A stretch of DNA of 64,000 nt from assembly GCF_039541235.1 (NCBI RefSeq), contig NZ_BAABFV010000001.1, positions 868,001-932,000 on the forward strand, in the 5' to 3' direction. This document shows, in pieces, positions 34,520-41,982 of this stretch. Each line of letters starts with the position of its first letter. The first letter of the stretch is position 1. The notes beneath the pieces were generated by a model. That model worked only from the letters and a program-made list of their open reading frames with translations, did not search any database and was not told where the DNA came from. The stretch comes from Kangiella marina (lineage in GTDB: Bacteria > Pseudomonadota > Gammaproteobacteria > Enterobacterales > Kangiellaceae). The translations under genes and the position numbers were made by a program.

Positions 34520-35190
34520 CCACTTGGAGCGATGTGCTTGGGCAAGAAAAGCAAAAGCCCTACTTTATTGACATGATGAACTATGTCGCGGGTGAAAGAG
34601 CCTCAGGTAAAATCATCTACCCCCCGAAAGAGCAGGTGTTTAGTGCCTTCAAAGCGACCGAGTTTGATCAGGTAAAAGTGGTCATTCTGGGACAAGATCC
34701 TTATCACGGCCCTCACCAAGCTCATGGCTTATGCTTCTCTGTGCTACCCGGCATTAAGCCACCGCCTTCACTGGCCAATATGTATAAAGAGTTAGCGCAG
34801 TCGATCCCTGACTTTGAAGTTCCGCAGCATGGCTTCTTACAAAGCTGGGCCAAGCAAGGCGTCTTATTATTAAATACCGTGCTTACGGTTGAGCAAGGCA
34901 AAGCTCATTCGCATGCCAAAATCGGCTGGGAACGCTTTACCGACAACGTGATTCAAGCTTTGAGTCAGCATGGGGAAGGTATCGTGTTTCTGCTCTGGGG
35001 AAGCCATGCCAAGAAAAAAGGACAGGCCATCGATCGCCACCGGCACTATGTTTTAACAGCGCCCCACCCTTCTCCTTTGTCAGCGCACAGGGGTTTTTTC
35101 GGTTGCAATCACTTTGCAAAAGCCAATGAGATTCTGATCGATGATGGCCAGAAACCGATAGATTGGAAGTTACCGGCCGAGGTCAGCTAA
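34516..35190 (+). CDS. ung: uracil-DNA glycosylase
   Basis: This 224-residue family 1 UDG removes uracil from DNA in base excision repair. The water-activating motif GQDPYHGP and the DNA-intercalating [17 protein letters not shown] motif are complete, and [11 protein letters not shown] is conserved. Translation is probably coupled to gdx through the 4-base ATGA overlap. Length agrees with E. coli (229). Confidence 0.97.
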   Translation: MTTWSDVLGQEKQKPYFIDMMNYVAGERASGKIIYPPKEQVFSAFKATEFDQVKVVILGQDPYHGPHQAHGLCFSVLPGIKPPPSLANMYKELAQSIPDFEVPQHGFLQSWAKQGVLLLNTVLTVEQGKAHSHAKIGWERFTDNVIQALSQHGEGIVFLLWGSHAKKKGQAIDRHRHYVLTAPHPSPLSAHRGFFGCNHFAKANEILIDDGQKPIDWKLPAEVS

Positions 35191-35269
35191 ATCCACTTTT
35201 AAACGGACACAATACCGAAAGAACTGCTACAATGCCGACAATTCTTGAAATACACTTCAGGCGCTCAGT

Positions 35270-36598
35270 TTGCTAAATAAAGACCGCTCCCGTCAGGTTC
35301 TCGAAATCTCCTTACCCATTGTCGGTGGGATGGTTTCACAAAATATCCTGAACCTTGTCGATGCCGCTATGGTTGGCACACAAGGTAGTGCAGCGATTGC
35401 CGCCATCGGTATTTCCGGCTTTATTAACTTCATGGCAGTGGCTTTTTTCACAGGCTTTGCTGCTGGGGTACAAGCCATGGTCTCGCGTCGAATTGGGGAA
35501 GGCCGTAGCGAAGAAGCTGCCTACCCGATGAACGCTGCTTTAGCGATTATTACTCTACTCGCACTCCCGACCAGTATTGCGCTCTTTTTCTTAGCACCCA
35601 AAATTTTACACCTGCTGAATGACGATCCTGAACTGCTTAAAGAAGGCATCCCTTATTTGCAGGCTCGCTTCGTAGGTATTGTGGCCGTCGGTTTAAACTT
35701 CAGCTTCCGCAGTTATTGGAGCGCGATCAACCAAACTCAGTACTATTTGAGAACGCTGTTGATCATGCATACCATTAATATCATTCTCAACTACGCGTTG
35801 ATCTTTGGTCATTTTGGAATGCCAGAGCTAGGCACTTTAGGCGCTGGAATTGGCACCACCATTTCAGTCGCTCTTGGCACCATGTATTACCATTATCTCG
35901 CCACAAAGCACACCAAAGACTACGGTTACTTATCACAGCTGGCGCGTTGGCCTACCGTTCGTGGCATTTTGAAAATTTCGATTCCATCCGCTTTGCAACA
36001 ACTGTTCTTCGCTGGTGGTTTCACGGCACTTTTTTGGATTATCGGCATGGTCGGTACGCATCAGCTAGCCGCAGTTAACGCCATCACTAACGTTATGCTG
36101 GTTGCTATCTTGCCATGTATCGCGCTTGGCATAGGAGCAGCAAGCTTAGTCGGTCAGTCTTTAGGGCGTAGTGATCCGCACAATGCTTATTTATGGGGTT
36201 GGGATGTCGCAAAAATGGCGATTATCTTTGCCATTGTTCTTGGCACCATTTTCTTCTTCTTTACGGATCCGATCATGGGCATTTTCCTTAAAGAACCGGA
36301 AGCGTTACGACTGGCTCATTGGCCCTTCAAATTATCAGCTTTAATCATTGTTATTGATGCGGTCGGATTGGTCTTCCTCAATGCTCTGAATGGCGCTGGC
36401 TCAACCAAATCGACACTCTACGTTTCAATTATCTCGCAGTGGATGTTGTTCTTACCCGTAGCATGGTACTTAGGCCCTTACCTCGGCAAGAGCCTAACCA
36501 TCATTTGGGTTGCCTACTCGGTCTACCGCGTACTACAGACTGGAGCCTTTGTGTGGCTTTGGCAACGCCGTAACTGGAGTCGCATCCAGTTCGATTAA
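35270..36598 (+). CDS. MATE family efflux transporter
   Basis: This 442-residue transporter has 12 hydrophobic segments and the MATE pattern ISLPIVGGMVSQNILNLVDAAMVG in the first lobe and SIPSALQQLFFAGGF in the second, with polar residues in several helices consistent with sodium- or proton-driven drug export. The start is TTG at 35270 (MLNKDRSRQ...), since no ATG occurs before the first helix; the ribosome binding site is weak (AGGCG). It follows ung by 79 bp and converges on nhaC with 11 bp between the stops. Confidence 0.9.
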   Translation: MLNKDRSRQVLEISLPIVGGMVSQNILNLVDAAMVGTQGSAAIAAIGISGFINFMAVAFFTGFAAGVQAMVSRRIGEGRSEEAAYPMNAALAIITLLALPTSIALFFLAPKILHLLNDDPELLKEGIPYLQARFVGIVAVGLNFSFRSYWSAINQTQYYLRTLLIMHTINIILNYALIFGHFGMPELGTLGAGIGTTISVALGTMYYHYLATKHTKDYGYLSQLARWPTVRGILKISIPSALQQLFFAGGFTALFWIIGMVGTHQLAAVNAITNVMLVAILPCIALGIGAASLVGQSLGRSDPHNAYLWGWDVAKMAIIFAIVLGTIFFFFTDPIMGIFLKEPEALRLAHWPFKLSALIIVIDAVGLVFLNALNGAGSTKSTLYVSIISQWMLFLPVAWYLGPYLGKSLTIIWVAYSVYRVLQTGAFVWLWQRRNWSRIQFD

Positions 36599-36609
36599 AC
36601 CAATCCCTC

Positions 36610-38013
36610 TCAAGAATCACTGGTGACGGTTTCAGTAGCAGGCTGTTTTGCTTTGACTGTACCGACTAAAGCGATAATCAATAAAATTGGTAAATACCAA
36701 GCATATTGCCCCGGCGCCAACGGTGAAATGGAAAAGCTCGCGCCCAACAATAAACACTGAGCACCATAGGGTAAGACGCCCTGAATACTACAGGCACCAA
36801 TATCCACTAAGCTCGCACTCTGCTTCGGCTCAACATTACTTTTGTTTGCTAGCTCGTGAGTAACGTCACCGGTCAGTACGATGCTCACGGTATTATTGGC
36901 AATCGCCAGATTGGTCACGGCTGTGGTGCTTAAAATCGCAAGCTTAGCTCGTAGCTGGGACTTTGCCACATTGAACAGACTACTGATTTTACGCACCAGC
37001 CACTGCAAGCCCCCCTGGGCCTTGATTAAACCTCCAAGCCCCCCTACCAACATCGACAGTAAGAAGATTTCCTGCATACTGCTGAAACCTTGATACATGG
37101 TTACCGCAACACCAGCCTCTTCGCTAAAGCCACCACCGAACAAGCCAATCAGTATCGCCACCACAATCCCAATGGTTAAAATCACGAATACATTCCAGCC
37201 AATCAGCGCCAGAACCAGAATAAAGGCGTAAGGGATTAAGTTATACCATTGGTAATCACCAATCGTCACAGCCTCACCCTCGCCCGCAAAGATACTGTAT
37301 AAAATCACCGTGAGTAAGGCCGCAGGAATCGCCCAACGTGCGTTTTGCTTTAACTTATCCGTAGCGGTCGCGCCCTGCGTCCGTATCGCGGCAATGGTGG
37401 TGTCTGAGATCACCGACAAGTTATCACCAAACATGGCACCACTTAGCAAAATCCCCGCCACCAAAGCTGGTGAAACTTGCAGGCTTTCCGTCAGACCAAC
37501 ACCGATAGGAGCAAGCGCAGCCAAAGTCCCCATCGAGGTTCCCATGGAGAACGACACCACCGCCGCTATCAAAAACAAGCCGGGTAAAATAAAGGATGCC
37601 GGGATCAGGTCGAGACACAAGTTGACCACTGCCGAAACAGCGCCAATCTGAGTGGTTAACGCACCAAAAGCTCCAGCCAGCAAATAAATTAAGCACATAG
37701 CGATAATGTTGCTGTCGCCCATACCCGCCAACAAGTGCCCAATACTCTTTTCAATAGGCTCTCTAGCTAACAATACGGATAAAGCAATCGCTGGCAGAAT
37801 CGCGATAGGAGCTGGCAACTGGTAAAAAGCGCTTTCCACGCCAATAACGGTGTAATAAATCCCCGTACCTAAAAATAAGGCGAAAAAGACCAGCATAGGA
37901 AGCAACGGTATATAACTCGCAGCCACAGAATCAGCTTGTTGGCTCAGGTGGCTTTGTCGAATGTTAGGGTTGGCCGTGGTCTTGTCGCCGGCAGGAATTG
38001 TCTTTTCTGTCAT
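36610..38013 (-). CDS. Na+/H+ antiporter, NhaC family
   Basis: This 467-residue inner-membrane transporter is likely to export sodium or lithium in exchange for protons, or a solute such as malate/lactate as in MleN relatives. It has at least 11 hydrophobic segments after a soluble N-terminus of about 30 residues and the NhaC signatures FSMGTSMGTLAALAPIG, SGAMFGDNLSVISDTT and TNLAIANNTVSIV. A 193-nt leader on the same transcript shows three nested inverted repeats (38036-38173), which suggests RNA-level control. Confidence 0.9.
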   Translation of the reverse strand: MTEKTIPAGDKTTANPNIRQSHLSQQADSVAASYIPLLPMLVFFALFLGTGIYYTVIGVESAFYQLPAPIAILPAIALSVLLAREPIEKSIGHLLAGMGDSNIIAMCLIYLLAGAFGALTTQIGAVSAVVNLCLDLIPASFILPGLFLIAAVVSFSMGTSMGTLAALAPIGVGLTESLQVSPALVAGILLSGAMFGDNLSVISDTTIAAIRTQGATATDKLKQNARWAIPAALLTVILYSIFAGEGEAVTIGDYQWYNLIPYAFILVLALIGWNVFVILTIGIVVAILIGLFGGGFSEEAGVAVTMYQGFSSMQEIFLLSMLVGGLGGLIKAQGGLQWLVRKISSLFNVAKSQLRAKLAILSTTAVTNLAIANNTVSIVLTGDVTHELANKSNVEPKQSASLVDIGACSIQGVLPYGAQCLLLGASFSISPLAPGQYAWYLPILLIIALVGTVKAKQPATETVTSDS

Positions 38014-38035
38014 AGCATTACTTTACCTAGTTCAA

Positions 38036-38173
38036 TAACTTAGCGTTCAAAGCTTGCGGACAGAAACAACTTATTCAGAGGTTCTCTTTAGCAGTTTTTA
38101 CTCTTTCCACTTTGAAAAAGAGTGCGCCCGCAAGCGGAACAAATCAGCGCGAAGAGCAACTATAACTAAGTTA
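38036..38173 (-). promoter_or_regulatory. nested stem structure in the nhaC leader, candidate cis-regulatory RNA
   Basis: Three perfect inverted repeats are nested in the 193-nt gap upstream of nhaC: TAACTTAG/CTAAGTTA (38036-38043 with 38166-38173, 8 bp), GCTTGCGG/CCGCAAGC (38052-38059 with 38128-38135, 8 bp) and ACTCTTT/AAAGAGT (38100-38106 with 38117-38123, 7 bp). Together they would fold the minus-strand leader into a closed domain ending 22 nt before the ATG. No T-run terminator follows, so control of translation would be the natural mode. Confidence 0.4.
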
Positions 38174-38206
38174 CCCTGTAAGTTCAACAAATAGAAGTTT
38201 AGCAGT

Positions 38207-38680
38207 CTATTTCAACATGGTTGATGAAGGTTCATCTTTCGACATGCGTAAAAAGTAATAATCGTATTTGTAGTCTTTTTCAAAGCCGTAATCACGGTAA
38301 ATCTTGTGAAGCCTATGATTTTCTTTGCGTGTCGTCACTTCAACCCGCACCGCTTTGCTCGCTTCACATAGCATTTTCGCGGCATCTAGCAGCCCTTTTG
38401 CAATTTGGCGTCTATCCGAACCACCAAAGATAAAAAAGTCATTCAACACCCAAATTGGCGCTAATCCTATGCTTGAGAATGACGGGTAGAGTTGAACAAA
38501 CCCTGTTAGCTCATCATCTTCAAAAGACAAAAAGATTTTCGATTTTTCCTCTTCAATCAATGGCTTAAGAAAGTTTCGAACTTGTTCAGGTTGTGATTCC
38601 TGACGATAAAATTGGCGATACTGATCGAAGGCTGGTACTAACAGCTCCAAATCATCAGCAGTACAGGCTCGAATATCCAA
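38207..38680 (-). CDS. GNAT family N-acetyltransferase
   Basis: This 157-residue protein shows the GNAT acetyl-CoA motif in slightly divergent form (NDFFIFGGSDRRQIAKGLLDAAK, with R-x-x-G/A replaced by RRQIAKG) and a C-terminal strand-helix RLHKIYRDYGFEKDYKY. Substrate is unknown. It lies upstream of nhaC on the same strand, separated by the structured leader. Confidence 0.82.
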   Translation of the reverse strand: MDIRACTADDLELLVPAFDQYRQFYRQESQPEQVRNFLKPLIEEEKSKIFLSFEDDELTGFVQLYPSFSSIGLAPIWVLNDFFIFGGSDRRQIAKGLLDAAKMLCEASKAVRVEVTTRKENHRLHKIYRDYGFEKDYKYDYYFLRMSKDEPSSTMLK

Positions 38681-38828
38681 GATAACATCCTTACACGGTG
38701 TTTAAATAATGTTCAGTAATAATTCAGTTTACGTTTTATATAGTAGCTGATAACGAATGAGCAAGGTCATCATAACAAGCAAGCCTCTCACTCGTAACCG
38801 TATTATAGTGTTTTTCGAGGAGTTAGCC

Positions 38829-39365
38829 ATGAATAAAGTCATCATATCTGCAATAACCGCGTCCCTGTTACTGGGCTTTTCACAGATAGGTGAAGCCAAA
38901 GAACATAAGGGCCCGAAAGCAGATAGAGGGTCGAGCTACAGCTCACACAGCGCCCGAGATCGTGGTAACCACCAACGTGGAAACAGACAAGGCTTCAACC
39001 GCAGAGCGGATGATGATCGTCAGCGTCACCGAGGTGACCGTCGTGAAGCGCACCGTGATGATCGTAGAGAGCATCGCTCTCGTGATCACGACCGTCGCCG
39101 TCATGTTTCTCATGATCGCCATCGTTATCATGATCGTGACCGCTACCGTAACCATGACCGTCCGCGTTATAAACATCGCCACTATAGGTACTATCATCCT
39201 AGAACCTATCCAAGCAATGTCTATTACCTAGGTCAGGACTGGTACTACTACGGTGGCTACTACCACCCGTTCCCTAGACACCATATCCATACTAGGCACT
39301 GTCACCACCGTTACTGGGAACCTTTAGCCGTTGGCATCATTCTAGGCTCAGTGATTGGATGGTAA
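38829..39365 (+). CDS. exported Arg/His/Asp-rich low-complexity protein
   Basis: This 178-residue protein has a signal peptide (MNKVIISAITASLLLGFSQIGEA, about 23 residues), followed by about 100 residues of repeating R/H/D units (DDRREHRSRDHDRRRH, DRHRYHDRDRYR), then a Tyr/His-rich segment (YYLGQDWYYYGGYYHPFPRHHIH) and a short hydrophobic, Gly-containing end (LAVGIILGSVIGW). The many His and Asp could bind metal ions, and the architecture loosely recalls RcnB-like or other periplasmic metal-responsive proteins; this is a guess. The ATG at 38829 is chosen for its GAGGAG site and signal peptide. A structured region follows the stop. Confidence 0.75.
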   Translation: MNKVIISAITASLLLGFSQIGEAKEHKGPKADRGSSYSSHSARDRGNHQRGNRQGFNRRADDDRQRHRGDRREAHRDDRREHRSRDHDRRRHVSHDRHRYHDRDRYRNHDRPRYKHRHYRYYHPRTYPSNVYYLGQDWYYYGGYYHPFPRHHIHTRHCHHRYWEPLAVGIILGSVIGW

Positions 39366-39389
39366 AGAAATTGTAGACATAAGTTTTCT

Positions 39390-39472
39390 GGTCTTGAGAG
39401 GTTCGGATACCAGTTCCCCTAACACATACCCCCTAGTGTCATCCGACTCCCCACTCTCAAGATCAGCTTTTT
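39390..39472 (+). ncRNA. possible structured RNA / 3'UTR element with C-rich loop
   Basis: GGTCTTGAGAG (39390-39400) pairs with CTCTCAAGATC (39454-39464), 11 bp with one G-U pair, and CGGAT/ATCCG (39404-39408 with 39441-39445) pair inside. The apical part is C-rich (runs of CCCC and CCCCC), and five T follow the outer stem at 39468-39472. This looks like a stand-alone stem-loop with a terminator-like tail, consistent with a 3'UTR-derived small RNA of the preceding gene or an elaborate transcript end. Confidence 0.3.
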
Positions 39473-39511
39473 CTCTCCTGACATTATGACTAAACCATAG
39501 TGTCATTTAAA

Positions 39512-39538
39512 AAGCCGCTTAACGCGGCTTCTTTTTTT
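39512..39538. terminator. terminator between low-complexity gene and metalloprotease gene
   Basis: AAGCCGC (39512-39518) pairs with GCGGCTT (39524-39530) around a 5-base loop, followed by C and seven T; preceding A bases make it partly bidirectional for the converging metalloprotease gene. Confidence 0.85.
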
Positions 39539-39551
39539 GTCGGTCGAATAT

Positions 39552-41933
39552 TTATTGCCCGATGGGGGAGCCCGGTGGGATCGCCAACGGTTTAACGTAA
39601 TCAACTTCAAATTCACCCGCCTGGTACTTTTCAACCAAGTCTTTTAACCACAGGTAGCGAACTGGATTGCGTTTAGCTTGGGTTACTAACCACCCGGAAA
39701 GTTTGCCAATTTCACTATGCAAGTGAGCGCGTACTTCTGCTGAAGCATTCGGATCTGATGCAGCCATTAAAATATGTTTCACCGTCAAGTAATCCACTCG
39801 TTGCTGAATTAATGCGCCCAGCCCTTTGCTTTCGGTACTGCGTAAGGTGGTCACTAATAATTCACTCAGCATTTCCTCTAAGCCTAACTGCTCAGGCGAC
39901 TGAGCTTTTTGTTGCAGCAGTCGAGCTAATCGCTGCGGGTTCAACATTAGAGTTAAGGTGTGTTGCGCCGAAACATCAGCCATCGCTACGGGATCAAGGC
40001 TCGAACCGAGCTGACTAGGGAAGCTTTCACGATTTTTGTAATACCCGTAAGCCTTCGGTGGAATCAACTTTACAATATGATCAGGTAGCTGTAGTTGCTC
40101 TACCGTCAAGGTCGATAACAGCATCTGGAGTGCGGCATCCTGCTGCTCTTTACTGACCGCACGAACAGGCTTATAGCTATCGCCTTTAACACTGTATTCA
40201 AAGTGAACGCCACCCAGCAACTTCACTGCCGCTTCAACTTGATAACGATGGAATAAGTACAGTGGTACTAGGGTTTCAGCAAGCTCCGAATAAGGCTGAC
40301 CATCTTTAAGATTGGCATGCCCAAAGTTTTGTAGCGCCTGTTGACGAACCTGCAATACTCGACTTAACTCTTGAGCAGCGTCAGCGCCATTATCCCAAAG
40401 GTGTGCTTCAGCCTGCGAGCCCCCTTGTGGACGCGCATCAGCATCGGAAATAAAGAAGAGCCCCTTAGAACTGGTATCGCGTACAATCTCACGCAAAGCT
40501 TCAGCTTCCTTATCCGCATCAAACTCGGCATAACCATAGCGCACAGCCTCAATATCCCAGCGACCGATACCTTCTGCGTAGGCTTTGGCCAGCGATACTT
40601 GGCCATTATGTAAGGTCACATAAGGATGCGGGTAATCCATCACCGAAGCACGGTTGTTGACGCTTGCAGCAAAATTATGGGCTAAGCCCAGCGTATGCCC
40701 CACTTCATGTGCCGATAACTGACGGATACGCGCTAACGCCATATCCAAGGCTTTTTGTTGCTTCTGATCGTTGGTTGCTGAACCTGTTAGAGCGTTCGCG
40801 ATCAATAAATCTTGACGTACACGCAGCGATCCTAAAGTAACGTGCCCTTTAATGATTTCACCGGTTCTCGGATCGGCTATTGCCATGCCGTAAGACCAAC
40901 CACGAGTGGCACGATGAACCCACTGGATGACGTTATAACGCACATCAAGAGGATCGGCGTTCTCAGGCAACATTTTGACCTCGTAAGCCCCCTCAAGCCC
41001 CACCGCGTCGAATGCTTGTGCCCACCACTGTGCGCCCTCTAGTAAAGCGGTTCTAACCGGCTCTGGCGCGCCAGGATCTAAGTAATAGGTGATTGGCTTG
41101 ATGGCATCGTCTTTGTCGCGAGTAATGCGGTGGCGATAAATCAATTTCTTTTCAATGTTCTCGGTCAGAGGCGTTGCATAATCCGCATAGGTCAGCTCGA
41201 AAAAGCCACTCTTTGGATGAAACTCACGCGTTTGATAACCGTCATCAGGGAGAGCCACAAACTGAACCTGTTGTTGCACCGTAATAGCGTTAGGCGCTGG
41301 CGTCACTTGCCGCACATATTCGCCAGGATTTGAGCCAGTGAAGGTCAAGATCGCTTCGAAAACTGTATTATTCGGGAAGTTTTTACTGTGTTCAGTGACT
41401 AACGCTGAACGCGAACCATCAACACTGTAAGAACCTTGTTCAGTTGCTTGCAAACGCTGACTAACGCCATGTAAATCTTGTAACAGGAACGGCGTCATAT
41501 CAATAAGATGTCGCTTGCCTGAGCGTGCTTCGACCTTGAAACCATAAAGCACGGAGCTGGCAAATGCCTGCTCGACTGAGGAGCGCTCGGCCTGATTCTC
41601 AGTATCAGCGCGGTATCGAGTGTTCAACTGTTTGAGTAGAATTTTATCGCCATATTTTTCAAATTGAACCAAGCGGCTCTCACCCAGCTGACCGCGATCA
41701 AGACCAATATCATTCGAGCCAATGCCATAGGGTAGGCCGGTATACATGATAAAAGGCTGCTTGAACTCACTAATCTCAAGCCAAATTTTGCCCTGACTGT
41801 TACTGACCTGATAAGGAATAAAGCCGTTGGCACGATTCGACTGGTTACGAATTTCTGACCAGCTAGCAGCATTGACGCTCACGCAAACAAGGCAAACTAG
41901 CGCAATAAAAGTAGACTGAATAACACGTCGCAT
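39552..41933 (-). CDS. exported zinc-dependent metalloprotease (HExxHxxGxxH)
   Basis: This 793-residue exported protease has a signal peptide (MRRVIQSTFIALVCLVCVSVNA) and the metzincin-like zinc site HEVGHTLGLAHN at 409-420, three His ligands and the catalytic Glu. The N-terminal part (about 25-300) and the region after the site fit the DUF5117/DUF4953-type zinc-dependent metalloproteases of marine bacteria. It probably degrades proteins in the periplasm or outside. It follows an M14 peptidase gene on the same strand, 49 bp downstream, so the two form a likely peptidase operon. Confidence 0.9.
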   Translation of the reverse strand: MRRVIQSTFIALVCLVCVSVNAASWSEIRNQSNRANGFIPYQVSNSQGKIWLEISEFKQPFIMYTGLPYGIGSNDIGLDRGQLGESRLVQFEKYGDKILLKQLNTRYRADTENQAERSSVEQAFASSVLYGFKVEARSGKRHLIDMTPFLLQDLHGVSQRLQATEQGSYSVDGSRSALVTEHSKNFPNNTVFEAILTFTGSNPGEYVRQVTPAPNAITVQQQVQFVALPDDGYQTREFHPKSGFFELTYADYATPLTENIEKKLIYRHRITRDKDDAIKPITYYLDPGAPEPVRTALLEGAQWWAQAFDAVGLEGAYEVKMLPENADPLDVRYNVIQWVHRATRGWSYGMAIADPRTGEIIKGHVTLGSLRVRQDLLIANALTGSATNDQKQQKALDMALARIRQLSAHEVGHTLGLAHNFAASVNNRASVMDYPHPYVTLHNGQVSLAKAYAEGIGRWDIEAVRYGYAEFDADKEAEALREIVRDTSSKGLFFISDADARPQGGSQAEAHLWDNGADAAQELSRVLQVRQQALQNFGHANLKDGQPYSELAETLVPLYLFHRYQVEAAVKLLGGVHFEYSVKGDSYKPVRAVSKEQQDAALQMLLSTLTVEQLQLPDHIVKLIPPKAYGYYKNRESFPSQLGSSLDPVAMADVSAQHTLTLMLNPQRLARLLQQKAQSPEQLGLEEMLSELLVTTLRSTESKGLGALIQQRVDYLTVKHILMAASDPNASAEVRAHLHSEIGKLSGWLVTQAKRNPVRYLWLKDLVEKYQAGEFEVDYVKPLAIPPGSPIGQ

Positions 41934-41982
41934 GAGCGATTCCCTTTATATTTCTTAAATTTGAGACCTTTATAAGGCCTGA

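Noticed and set aside
38890-39231. Long open frames on both strands inside the R/H/D-rich gene
   Set aside because: They are shadow frames caused by the low-complexity CGT/CAT/GAT repeat content; only the + frame from 38829 has a ribosome binding site and a signal peptide.
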